A DNA stretch of 59,173 nt, taken from positions 1-59,173 of the forward strand of contig JAIESC010000124.1 of NCBI GenBank assembly GCA_019746355.1, read 5' to 3'. Source of the DNA: Xanthobacteraceae bacterium. Its GTDB lineage: Bacteria > Pseudomonadota > Alphaproteobacteria > Rhizobiales > Xanthobacteraceae. The notes below the pieces were generated by a model, which saw only the letters and a program-made list of their open reading frames with translations, ran no database searches and was not told the DNA's origin. Positions 19,160 through 26,752 of the stretch are shown here, one piece after another (the stretch's first letter is position 1; the number at the start of each line of letters is the position of its first letter). The position numbers and the translations under genes are program-made.

Positions 19160-19458
19160 CGGATCGGCTCGTGCACGGTGACGAGCTTGGTGCCGTCGGG
19201 AAACGTCGCTTCGACCTGGATGTCGTGGATCATCTCGGGGATGCCGTCCATGCATTGATCGCGCCGCACCACGCCCGCGCCTGCGGCCATCAGCTCGGCA
19301 ACGGTGCGGCCGTCGCGCGCGCCTTCGAGAATGAAGTCGGTGATCAGCGCCACCGCCTCGGGATGATTGAGCTTGACGCCGCGCTCGAGCCTGCGCCGCG
19401 CCACCATCGCGGCCATCGCTATCATCAGCTTGTCCTTCTCGCGCGGCGTGAGATTCAT
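19156..19458 (-). CDS. ureA: Urease subunit gamma
   Basis: A 100-residue structural subunit. It starts [23 protein letters not shown], and carries the family segments [28 protein letters not shown] and [28 protein letters not shown]. Both length and sequence are typical for bacterial UreA. It lies 39 bp after ureD and overlaps the next gene by 4 bp (ATGA). Confidence 0.98.
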   Translation of the reverse strand: MNLTPREKDKLMIAMAAMVARRRLERGVKLNHPEAVALITDFILEGARDGRTVAELMAAGAGVVRRDQCMDGIPEMIHDIQVEATFPDGTKLVTVHEPIR

Positions 19459-19497
19459 CGAACGGTCCCCGGACGCATCGTCAACTGAGCGAAACCT

Positions 19498-20337
19498 TCA
19501 ATTCAACCAGCAACGCGGCAGCACCCCGCCGAACGCCCCGATCACCGCGCCGAGGTCGCGGCGCAGGCTCGCGCCATCCTTGGCGCAGAGCCGCGCCACT
19601 GCAAGCCCGTTCCAGGCCGACGCGCCGACCTCGCCACAGAAAGTTTGCCCGCGGACGCGGGCGACCGCGGCCTGATCGCCCGGGACGGCAAGCACGGTCG
19701 CGACGGCAGCGCCGCCGGCCGCAACCGCGGGCTCGGCGAGACGCTGCGCGATGGCGCCGTCGAGTCGCACGGTCTCGGCGAACACCAACCGCCCGCCATG
19801 GCGCACCCGCCAGCGGTCGGTGAAAGCGCCCTCCTCCACCCGTTCACCCATCGCCGAGCGTCCGAACACCACGGCCTCCGCCATCAGGAACGACGCGTTC
19901 TCGTCGAGATCGACATCGATCCGCCGGGCGAGCCTGGCGCGGTCGAACAGGATCGTCTCCTGCGGCAGCCAGCAGAGCTTCGACTTCGCCGCAGCGGACA
20001 GCGTCACGGCGATTTCCGCATCTGGCCCGAGCGCGCGATAGACCTTTTCGGCCGCCGCCGTGGTCGCGGTCAACGCCGTTCCCTCGCCGGCCGCCAGCTC
20101 GAGGTCGTGCCGGTCGCCGCCGGCAATGCCGCCCGCGGTGTTGACGAACACGGCCTCCAACGCGCCGTCATAGGCGTTGGGAAACCGTACGCGCAGCGGC
20201 CCATGCTCATAGACCCGGTCGCGCCGGGTAACCCCGGCGTGCGCCTCGACCGACAGCACGATCCGGCCCGCGGCACGGTTGGCCGCGAACACATCCCTCA
20301 AATCGGTCCGCCGCAACGCCGCCGCGCTCTCCACCAC
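19498..20337 (-). CDS. ureD: Urease accessory protein UreD
   Basis: A 279-residue scaffold protein that binds urease apoprotein and recruits UreF and UreG for nickel loading. Family segments include GPLRVRFPNAYDGALEAVFVNTAGGIAGGDRHDLE, TTAAAEKVYRALGPDA and LCWLPQETILFDRARLARR. No ATG fits; GTG 20337 (or the adjacent GTG at 20334) is taken because AAGGA lies 6 bp upstream. The frame is open to 20397, but that part overlaps the end of urtE. Only 8 bp separate urtE from this start, so transporter and enzyme genes form one transcript. Confidence 0.96.
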   Translation of the reverse strand: MVESAAALRRTDLRDVFAANRAAGRIVLSVEAHAGVTRRDRVYEHGPLRVRFPNAYDGALEAVFVNTAGGIAGGDRHDLELAAGEGTALTATTAAAEKVYRALGPDAEIAVTLSAAAKSKLCWLPQETILFDRARLARRIDVDLDENASFLMAEAVVFGRSAMGERVEEGAFTDRWRVRHGGRLVFAETVRLDGAIAQRLAEPAVAAGGAAVATVLAVPGDQAAVARVRGQTFCGEVGASAWNGLAVARLCAKDGASLRRDLGAVIGAFGGVLPRCWLN

Positions 20338-20345
20338 ATTTGTCC

Positions 20346-21041
20346 TTAGATCGCCAGCGCCTTCTTCAGCGCCGCCTCGTCCACCGCCGCGCGCCATGTG
20401 CTGTAAACCACCGCACCGCGGTCCATCACCTCGAACCGGTCGCCAAGCTCGCTTGCAAAGTCCAGATACTGCTCCACCAGCACGATCGCGATGTTGCCGA
20501 GCGAGCGCAGATAGGTGATGGCGCGGCCGATGTCCTTGATGATCGACGGCTGAATACCCTCGGTCGGCTCGTCGAGCAACAGGAGCCGCGGCCGCATCAC
20601 CAGCGCGCGGCCGATCGCAAGCTGCTGCTGCTGGCCGCCGGACAGGTCGCCGCCGCGCCGATGCAGCATGTCCTTGAGCACCGGAAACAGGCTGAACACG
20701 TCGTCCGGGATATCACGGTCGGAACGCTTGAGCGGCGCAAACCCGGTCTTGAGGTTTTCCTCCACGGTCAACAGCGGGAAGATCTCGCGGCCCTGCGGCA
20801 CATAGGCGATGCCCCGCCGCGCCCGCTCGTAGGGCTTGAGCCGGGTGATGTCTTCTTCTTCCCATAGGATGGTGCCGCCACTGACCGGCTGCTGGCCGGC
20901 GAGCGCATCAAGCAGGCTGGTCTTGCCGACGCCGTTGCGGCCAAGCACGCACGTCACCTCACCGACCTGCGCGTGCAGCGACACATTGCGCAGTGCCTGC
21001 GCCGCGCCGTAGTGCAGATCGATGCCTTTGACCTCAAGCAT
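20346..21041 (-). CDS. urtE: Urea ABC transporter ATP-binding protein UrtE
   Basis: A 231-residue LivF-type ATPase. Walker A is GRNGVGKTS, the signature LSGGQQQQLAIGRALVMRP, and Walker B RLLLLDEPTEG. The opening MLEVKGIDLHYGAAQALRNVSLHAQVGEV is typical for UrtE. It works with UrtD to power the UrtB-UrtC channel. A 161-bp gap with a palindromic repeat separates it from urtD, and ureD follows after 8 bp. Confidence 0.94.
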   Translation of the reverse strand: MLEVKGIDLHYGAAQALRNVSLHAQVGEVTCVLGRNGVGKTSLLDALAGQQPVSGGTILWEEEDITRLKPYERARRGIAYVPQGREIFPLLTVEENLKTGFAPLKRSDRDIPDDVFSLFPVLKDMLHRRGGDLSGGQQQQLAIGRALVMRPRLLLLDEPTEGIQPSIIKDIGRAITYLRSLGNIAIVLVEQYLDFASELGDRFEVMDRGAVVYSTWRAAVDEAALKKALAI

Positions 21042-21053
21042 CGTCAGCCTCCA

Positions 21054-21183
21054 TCATTCCGGGGCGCGCCCATAGCGCGTCAAAGACGCGCGTGCACGCG
21101 CTTGTGGGCGCGAACCCGGAATCCATAACCACTGCTGCGGAGTATGGATTCCGGGTTCGCCGCTGCGCGGCGCCCCGGAATGA
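21054..21183. repeat. TCATTCCGGGG-type palindromic element between urtD and urtE
   Basis: The outer arms TCATTCCGGGGCGC (21054-21067) and GCGCCCCGGAATGA (21170-21183) are perfectly complementary. Inner arms GAACCCGGAATCCATA and TATGGATTCCGGGTTC (21112-21158) also pair. The layout is the same as in the elements at 54932 and 55992. It could act as a mRNA stabiliser or partial terminator within the operon. Confidence 0.8.
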
Positions 21184-21202
21184 CTGTCGAGAAAGTTGCG
21201 CA

Positions 21203-21952
21203 TTATCGCCCCAGATAAACTTCGATGACGCGCTCGTTCGACGACACCTGGTCGATCGTGCCTTCGGCGATCGCGCTGCCTTCGTGCAGGCACGTGACCT
21301 TGACGCCGAGCTCGCGCACGAAGGTCATGTCGTGCTCGACCACGATCACGGTCTTGTCGCGGTTGATCTCCTTGAGCAGCTCCGCGGTCTGGCGCGTCTC
21401 ATGATCGGTCATGCCGGCCACCGGCTCGTCGACCAGGAGCAGCTTCGGCTCCTGGGCCAGCAGCATGCCGATCTCGAGCCACTGCTTCTGGCCGTGCGCC
21501 AGGCTGCCTGCCGCGCGGCTGCGTTCGTTCTTGAGGCGGATGGTGTCGAGGATGCGGTTGATGCGCGTGATCTCCTCGGCGGTCTCGCGCCAGCGCATGG
21601 CGGCGCGCGGCCGGCGGTCGCTCTTCAGCGCCAGCAGCAGGTTGTCCTCGACGGTGTGCATCTCGAACACCGTCGGCTTCTGGAACTTGCGGCCGATGCC
21701 GAGCATGGCGATTTCGGTCTCGTCGAGCGTCGAGAGGTCGTGCACGCCCTCGAAATAGACGTCGCCGTCGTCGGGCCGGGTCTTGCCGGTGACCACGTCC
21801 ATCATGGTGGTCTTGCCGGCGCCGTTCGGGCCGATGATGGCGCGCATCTCGCCGGGCTCGACCGCGAGCGACAGATTGTTCAGCGCCCGGAACCCGTCGA
21901 ATGAGACGTTGACGCCGCTGAGATAGAGCAAGGCGGTGGTGGTGGCGTCCAT
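21203..21952 (-). CDS. urtD: Urea ABC transporter ATP-binding protein UrtD
   Basis: A 249-residue LivG-type ATPase. Walker A is GPNGAGKTT, the signature AAGSLAHGQKQWLEIGMLLAQ (the AHGQKQ form is characteristic of UrtD), and Walker B KLLLVDEPVAGMTDHET. It begins 3 bp after the urtC stop. It forms the ATPase pair with UrtE on the inner face of the membrane. Confidence 0.94.
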   Translation of the reverse strand: MDATTTALLYLSGVNVSFDGFRALNNLSLAVEPGEMRAIIGPNGAGKTTMMDVVTGKTRPDDGDVYFEGVHDLSTLDETEIAMLGIGRKFQKPTVFEMHTVEDNLLLALKSDRRPRAAMRWRETAEEITRINRILDTIRLKNERSRAAGSLAHGQKQWLEIGMLLAQEPKLLLVDEPVAGMTDHETRQTAELLKEINRDKTVIVVEHDMTFVRELGVKVTCLHEGSAIAEGTIDQVSSNERVIEVYLGR

Positions 21953-21955
21953 CGG

Positions 21956-23128
21956 CTACTCCGCGGCCCCGGGCGCCGGCGTTGCCGCAGCCGGCACGGC
22001 CTTCGCCTCAGTCTCAGCCTTGGCCTCAGTCTCAGCCTTGGCCTTGCGGCGCGCGACAAGCCACTGCCATGTGCCGACGATGCCGCGCGGCAGCAGCAGC
22101 GTGACGGCGATGAACAGCCCGCCCAGCATGAACAGCCAGTATGGCGCGAGCGCACCGGAGGTGAAGGTGGTCTTGGCATAGTTGACCAGCACCGCGCCGA
22201 TCACCGCACCGGTGAGCGTGCCGCGGCCGCCGACCGCGACCCAGATGACGGCCTCGATCGAATTCCCGGGCGAGAACTCGCTCGGATTGATGATGCCGAC
22301 CTGCGGCACATAGAGCGCGCCGGCGACGCCCGCCATGCAGGCCGACAGCGTGAACACGAACAGCTTGTAGGATTCGGCCCGATAGCCGAGGAAACGCGTG
22401 CGCGGCTCGGCGTCGCGGATCGCAACCAGCACCTTGCCGAACTTCGAGGTCACGAGCGCCCGGCAGATCAGGAAGCATATGCCGAGCGCGATACACGACG
22501 CCGCAAACAGCGCGGCGCGGGTCCCCTGCGCCTGCACGTTGAAGCCGAGGATGTCCTTGAAATCGGTCAGGCCGTTGTTGCCGCCGAAGCCGAAATTGTT
22601 GCGGAAGAATCCGAGCATCAGCGCAAAGGTCAGCGCCTGGGTGATGATCGACAGATAAACGCCGGTGACGCGGCTCCGGAACGCGAACCAGCCGAACACG
22701 AAGGCAAGCGCGCCCGGGACGGCGACGATCATCAGCAGCGCATAAGGGAAGTGCTGAAAGCCGTACCAGTAGACCGGGAGCTCCGGCCAGTTCAGGAACA
22801 CCATGAAGTCCGGCAGGATCGGATGGGCGTAGACGCCGCGGGTGCCGATCTGCCGCATCAGGTACATGCCCATGGCGTAGCCGCCGAGCGCAAAGAACGC
22901 GCCGTGGCCGAGCGAAAGGATGCCCACATAGCCCCAGATCAGGTCGATCGAGAGCGCCAGCAACGCGTAGCAGACATATTTGCCGAACAGCGCCACGAGA
23001 TAGGTCGGCACATGAAACGGCGACGACGGCGGCAGCAGGAGATTGAGCAGCGGGACGGCAACAGTGACGGCGGCGATCAGGATCAGGAAGATCCAGGCAC
23101 CGCGATCGAGAATGCGATGGCTGATCAT
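21956..23128 (-). CDS. urtC: Urea ABC transporter permease UrtC
   Basis: A 390-residue LivM-type permease with about nine hydrophobic segments. It includes SIDLIWGYVGILSLGHGAFFALGGYAMGMYL and the EAA-like region RDAEPRTRFLGYRAESYKL, typical of UrtC. The last 30 residues form an Ala/Glu/Lys-rich tail with two KAETEA repeats, a feature outside the membrane domain that is unlikely to be needed for transport. It starts 2 bp after the urtB stop. Confidence 0.94.
   Translation of the reverse strand: MISHRILDRGAWIFLILIAAVTVAVPLLNLLLPPSSPFHVPTYLVALFGKYVCYALLALSIDLIWGYVGILSLGHGAFFALGGYAMGMYLMRQIGTRGVYAHPILPDFMVFLNWPELPVYWYGFQHFPYALLMIVAVPGALAFVFGWFAFRSRVTGVYLSIITQALTFALMLGFFRNNFGFGGNNGLTDFKDILGFNVQAQGTRAALFAASCIALGICFLICRALVTSKFGKVLVAIRDAEPRTRFLGYRAESYKLFVFTLSACMAGVAGALYVPQVGIINPSEFSPGNSIEAVIWVAVGGRGTLTGAVIGAVLVNYAKTTFTSGALAPYWLFMLGGLFIAVTLLLPRGIVGTWQWLVARRKAKAETEAKAETEAKAVPAAATPAPGAAE
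22005..22040 (-). repeat. 18-bp tandem duplication in the urtC C-terminal tail
   Basis: GCCTCAGTCTCAGCCTTG occurs twice in a row (22005-22022 and 22023-22040) and codes for KAETEA twice on the minus strand. It is in frame and probably arose by slippage. Confidence 0.85.
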
Positions 23129-23130
23129 CG

Positions 23131-24825
23131 TCAGGCCTCGACCGCCCGGCCCTTGAGCGCGAACAGGCCGCGCGGGCGTTTCTGGATGAACAGGATGATG
23201 ATGACGAGGATCGCGATCTTGGCCAGCACCGCGCCGGCATAGGGCTCAAGGAACTTGTTGGCGATGCCGAGGCTGAACGCGCCGACCAGCGTGCCCCAGA
23301 GATTGCCGACGCCGCCGAACACCACGACCATGAAGCTGTCGATGATGTAGCCCTGCCCGAGGTTCGGGCTGACGTTGTCGATCTGCGACAGCGCCACCCC
23401 GGCGATCCCGGCGATGCCCGAGCCGAGGCCGAAGGTCAGCGCGTCGACGCGCGCGGTGCGGATGCCCATAGACGCCGCCATCGCCCGGTTCTGGGTGACC
23501 GCGCGCATCTCGAGGCCGAGACGGGTGAAGCGAAGAAGCCCAAGCAGCGCCACGAACAACGCCATCGTGAAGACGATGATCCAGAGTCGGCCGTAGGTGA
23601 TGTTGAGCTGGCCGATGGTGAACGCGCCGCTCATCCACGACGGCGCCCCGACCTCGCGGTTGGTCGGGCCGAAGGCGGTGCGCACGGCCTGCTGCAGGAT
23701 CAGCGACAGGCCCCAGGTCGCGAGCAGGGTCTCCAGCGGCCGGCCGTAGAGGAAACGGATAATGCCCTGCTCGATCAGGATGCCGATGAAGCCCGCGACG
23801 ACAAACGCGAGCGGCACTGCGATCAGGAGCGAATAGTCGAACAGGCCCGGATTGTTGTCGCGGATGTACTCCTGCACGACGAAGGTGACATAGGCGCCGA
23901 TCATCACCATCTCGCCATGCGCCATGTTGATGACGCCCATCACGCCGAAGGTGATGGCAAGCCCGATCGCCGCAAGCAGCAGCACCGAGCCGAGCGAGAG
24001 CCCGTACCAGGCGTTCTGCACCGTCGCCCAGACCGCAAGCTGGCTCTGCATGGCGGCGATCGCATCGCGCGCGGCGCGCTGCACCGAGCTGGGCGAATTC
24101 GCCGGCAGGCCGGACAGAAGATTGAGCGCATCCTGGTCACCGCGCGCGCGGATGACGCTCACCGCCGCGAGCTTGTCGGCCTCGGCGGCGTCCTCGGAAT
24201 TCAGGATGACCGCAGCGCGCGCCTCGGTCAGTGCAAGCTTCACGCGCGCATCGGTTTCCTTTTCGAGCGCGGCGTCGAGCGCCGACAGCGCGCTTTCCTC
24301 GTGCGACTTGAACACCGCCTGCGCCGCCTGGAAGCGCCGCTCCGGATCGGGCGCCATCAACGTGAGGCTGCCGAGCGCTGCGTCGATGCCGCGCCGGACG
24401 CGGTTGTTGATGTCGACCGAGGCGAGGTCATCCGGCTCGCTTGTGACCGCCTCGCCGGTTTCGGCCGAGAACAGCTTGCCGCCGGCATCCTTGAAGTAGA
24501 CGGTCTTCTTCTCGGCGCTGAAGTACAGCCGCTCGTCACGCAGGGCTTCGATGATGGTCGCGGCGCGCGGATTGCCGCTGGCGGCAACCTCGGCGACCGC
24601 GGTGTCGGTCGCGTCGAAGTCGTTTTCCAGGAACTTGTCGAGGATGCCGGGAAAGCCTTCGCGCACGGTCTTGTCGGCTTCCGGCGTTGTTGTTTCCGCA
24701 GGTTCGGTCGGCGCAGGCGTTGCGGATTCGGCGGCTGGCTGTGCCGGCGCATGCGCGCCAGGGGCGGCCAGCACGACCGCGAAAGCAAAAAGCAAAGCGA
24801 CGAGGCGGGCTGCCACGACACGCAT
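23131..24825 (-). CDS. urtB: Urea ABC transporter permease UrtB
   Basis: A 564-residue LivH-type permease with the long extracytoplasmic N-terminal domain specific to UrtB. Residues 1-30 form a signal peptide (MRVVAARLVALLFAFAVVLA). Residues of about 40-265 are soluble, Ala/Glu-rich and helical. The remainder is the permease, with GLSLGSVLLLAAIGLAITFGVMGVINMAHGEMVMIGAY and the loop TRLGLEMRAVTQNRAMAASMGI. Together with UrtC it forms the urea channel across the inner membrane. A 102-bp gap with a hairpin separates it from urtA. Confidence 0.94.
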   Translation of the reverse strand: MRVVAARLVALLFAFAVVLAAPGAHAPAQPAAESATPAPTEPAETTTPEADKTVREGFPGILDKFLENDFDATDTAVAEVAASGNPRAATIIEALRDERLYFSAEKKTVYFKDAGGKLFSAETGEAVTSEPDDLASVDINNRVRRGIDAALGSLTLMAPDPERRFQAAQAVFKSHEESALSALDAALEKETDARVKLALTEARAAVILNSEDAAEADKLAAVSVIRARGDQDALNLLSGLPANSPSSVQRAARDAIAAMQSQLAVWATVQNAWYGLSLGSVLLLAAIGLAITFGVMGVINMAHGEMVMIGAYVTFVVQEYIRDNNPGLFDYSLLIAVPLAFVVAGFIGILIEQGIIRFLYGRPLETLLATWGLSLILQQAVRTAFGPTNREVGAPSWMSGAFTIGQLNITYGRLWIIVFTMALFVALLGLLRFTRLGLEMRAVTQNRAMAASMGIRTARVDALTFGLGSGIAGIAGVALSQIDNVSPNLGQGYIIDSFMVVVFGGVGNLWGTLVGAFSLGIANKFLEPYAGAVLAKIAILVIIILFIQKRPRGLFALKGRAVEA

Positions 24826-24851
24826 CGCGATGAAGTCCCCGGCGGCTTATT

Positions 24852-24918
24852 GGGAGGCGAGGGCAAGGCCGTCGCCTCCCGTGTCGTTTCGGTACGTTAG
24901 ACCTGGTACGTTAGACTT
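24852..24918 (-). promoter_or_regulatory. Hairpin and 14-bp tandem repeat between urtA and urtB
   Basis: GGGAGGCGA and TCGCCTCCC (24852-24880) form a perfect 9-bp stem. Beside it, GGTACGTTAGACCT and GGTACGTTAGACTT stand in tandem (24891-24918). No T-run follows on the minus strand, so it is more likely an mRNA-stabilising or partial attenuation hairpin that keeps urtA message above that of the permease genes, as is common after binding-protein genes. Confidence 0.45.
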
Positions 24919-24927
24919 GGACCGGCG

Positions 24928-26235
24928 TCATGCGCCGCACTTGTTGGTCTTGACGTTGAAGTTTCCACACTTCTTGCCGACCCAATCGCCGATCAGGTCC
25001 CTGGAGCCTTCCAGCTCCTTCGACCAGGCGTCGCCCGGAACGAGACCCGGCGTCTTCCACACCGTCTTGAACTGGCCGTCGGCGCGCACCTCGCCGATGA
25101 ACACCGGCTTGGTGATGTGGTGGTTCGGCAGCATCTTCGAGGTACCGCCGGTCAGGTTCGGCGCCTCGATGCCCGGAAGTGCATCGATCACCTTGTCGCT
25201 GTCGGTGGACTTCACCTTCTCGACCGCCTTGACCCACATCTGGAAGCCGATCACGTGCGCCTCCATCGGGTCATTGGTGACGCGCTTCGTGTTCTTGGTG
25301 AAGGCCTGCCACTTCTTGATGAACTCGTCGTTGTCCTTGTTCTTGATCGACTGGAAGTAGTTCCAGGCGGCGAGATGGCCGACCAGCGGCTTGGTGTCGA
25401 TGCCGGCGAGTTCTTCCTCACCGACCGAGAACGCGACCACCGGGATGTCCTTCGCCTTGATGCCCTGGTTGCCGAGCTCCTTGTAGAACGGCACGTTGGC
25501 GTCGCCGTTGATGGTCGAGACCACCGCCGTCTTCTTGCCCGCCGAGCCGAACTTCTTGATGTCGGAGACGATGGTCTGCCAGTCGGAATGGCCGAACGGC
25601 GTGTAGTTGATCATGATGTCTTCCTGCGCGACGCCCTTCGACTTGAGGTACGCCTCGAGGATCTTGTTGGTGGTGCGCGGATAGACGTAGTCGGTGCCGG
25701 CGAGCACCCAGCGCTTCACCTTTTCTTCCTTCATCAGGTAGTCGACGGCGGGAATGGCCTGCTGGTTCGGAGCCGCGCCGGTGTAGAACACGTTGCGCTC
25801 GCTCTCCTCGCCTTCGTACTGCACCGGATAGAACAGGATCGAGTTCAGTTCCTTGAACACCGGCAGCACCGACTTGCGCGACACCGAGGTCCAGCAGCCG
25901 AACACCACCGACACCTTGTTCTTGGTGATCAGCTCGCGGGCCTTTTCGGCGAACAGCGGCCAGTTCGAGGCCGGGTCGACCACGACCGCCTCGAGCTTCT
26001 TGCCGAGCACTCCGCCTTTCTTGTTCTGCTCATCGATCAGGAAGAGCATCGTGTCCTTCAGCGTCGTCTCGCTGATCGCCATCGTGCCGGACAGCGAATG
26101 CAGGATGCCGACCTTGATGGTCTCCTGGGCCTTGGCGGACGGCATCGCCGTCAGCAGTCCGAGCGTAAGCCCCGTGGCCAAAAGCCAGCGGCGGGCGACC
26201 GGTCGTTCGGCGACCGTACGGATAGAATGGATCAT
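24928..26235 (-). CDS. urtA: Urea ABC transporter binding protein UrtA
   Basis: A 435-residue periplasmic binding protein for urea. The signal is MIHSIRTVAERPVARRWLLA, cleaved near AKAQETI. The mature part shows UrtA-specific segments: IKVGILHSLSGTMAISETTLKDTMLFLIDEQN, FGCWTSVSRKSVLPVFKELN and FYPVQYEGEESERNVFYTGAAPNQQAIPAVDYL. The same frame is open to 26361, but ATG 26235 has a GAGGGA box and starts the signal peptide. It is first of the urt-ure series, with the likely main promoter upstream at 26.3-26.5 kb. In many bacteria urt genes are under NtrC control; no clear sigma-54 site was recognised here. Confidence 0.96.
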   Translation of the reverse strand: MIHSIRTVAERPVARRWLLATGLTLGLLTAMPSAKAQETIKVGILHSLSGTMAISETTLKDTMLFLIDEQNKKGGVLGKKLEAVVVDPASNWPLFAEKARELITKNKVSVVFGCWTSVSRKSVLPVFKELNSILFYPVQYEGEESERNVFYTGAAPNQQAIPAVDYLMKEEKVKRWVLAGTDYVYPRTTNKILEAYLKSKGVAQEDIMINYTPFGHSDWQTIVSDIKKFGSAGKKTAVVSTINGDANVPFYKELGNQGIKAKDIPVVAFSVGEEELAGIDTKPLVGHLAAWNYFQSIKNKDNDEFIKKWQAFTKNTKRVTNDPMEAHVIGFQMWVKAVEKVKSTDSDKVIDALPGIEAPNLTGGTSKMLPNHHITKPVFIGEVRADGQFKTVWKTPGLVPGDAWSKELEGSRDLIGDWVGKKCGNFNVKTNKCGA

Positions 26236-26385
26236 CGGGATGTCCCTCTGCGTTGACGCGCGCGCCTCAAGCCCCCCACGGGGCCCGCGCGACTTGGTCG
26301 TCGCAAGCGACGTGCCAACGCGTGACAGGCCGAAACTTTGCTTTTTGGCCCTTTTTCCCAATCTTTAGCCGGAGAGCATATAATT

Positions 26386-26414
26386 TAGGCAAATTATTCG
26401 CCTAATATATAGGC
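26386..26414. promoter_or_regulatory. Array of TAGGC/GCCTA half-sites upstream of urtA
   Basis: Three alternating half-sites lie in an AT-rich stretch: TAGGC at 26386-26390, GCCTA at 26400-26404 and TAGGC at 26410-26414. They form one palindrome with a 9-bp spacer and one with a 5-bp spacer that share the middle half-site. The array is about 150 bp upstream of urtA and 120 bp upstream of the divergent DUF6494 gene. A TATAAT hexamer at 26379-26384 points to the plus strand. A dimeric regulator binding here is inferred. Confidence 0.5.
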
Positions 26415-26534
26415 AGTTGCCGCTGGGGCCCTGCGTGCAGTCCCAACGGCGCGGCATGAAGCTTTCGACAGGTGATCTGTGAGGCGCGATTGTGCGCTCT
26501 TATATGGCGTCAGCCCGCAGCACCGGAGAGAGGC

Positions 26535-26741
26535 ATGAACGAAGACGTCCTGAACACCAGCATCCGCAGGTTTCTGAAAACCGTCGGCGTGACCTCCCAA
26601 CGCGAGATCGAGAAGGCGGTCCGTGCCGCGATCGGCAGCGGCCGGATCAAGGGTAACGAGGCGCTGCCCGCCAAGATCACGCTGACGGTCGGCGGCATCG
26701 AGCTCACGCACAGCGTCGACGGCAGCATCGAGCTGGAATAG
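26535..26741 (+). CDS. Small DUF6494-like protein
   Basis: A 68-residue cytoplasmic protein beginning MNEDVLNTSIRRFLKTVGVT, then SQREIEKAVRAAIGSGRIKG and a short beta part, ITLTVGGIELTHSVDGSIELE. This matches the small, widespread DUF6494 family, whose function is unknown. The ATG at 26535 is preceded by GGAGAGAGG; the frame is open further upstream to 26472 without a better start. It is divergent from urtA and 11 bp before the S10 peptidase gene, so it may be co-transcribed with the latter. Confidence 0.75.
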   Translation: MNEDVLNTSIRRFLKTVGVTSQREIEKAVRAAIGSGRIKGNEALPAKITLTVGGIELTHSVDGSIELE

Positions 26742-26752
26742 CGGTCCCGCGC

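Noticed and set aside
26236..26534. A sigma-54/NtrC-type promoter for urtA
   Set aside because: I looked for TGGC-N8-TTGC and found no convincing match on the minus strand, only the TAGGC array.
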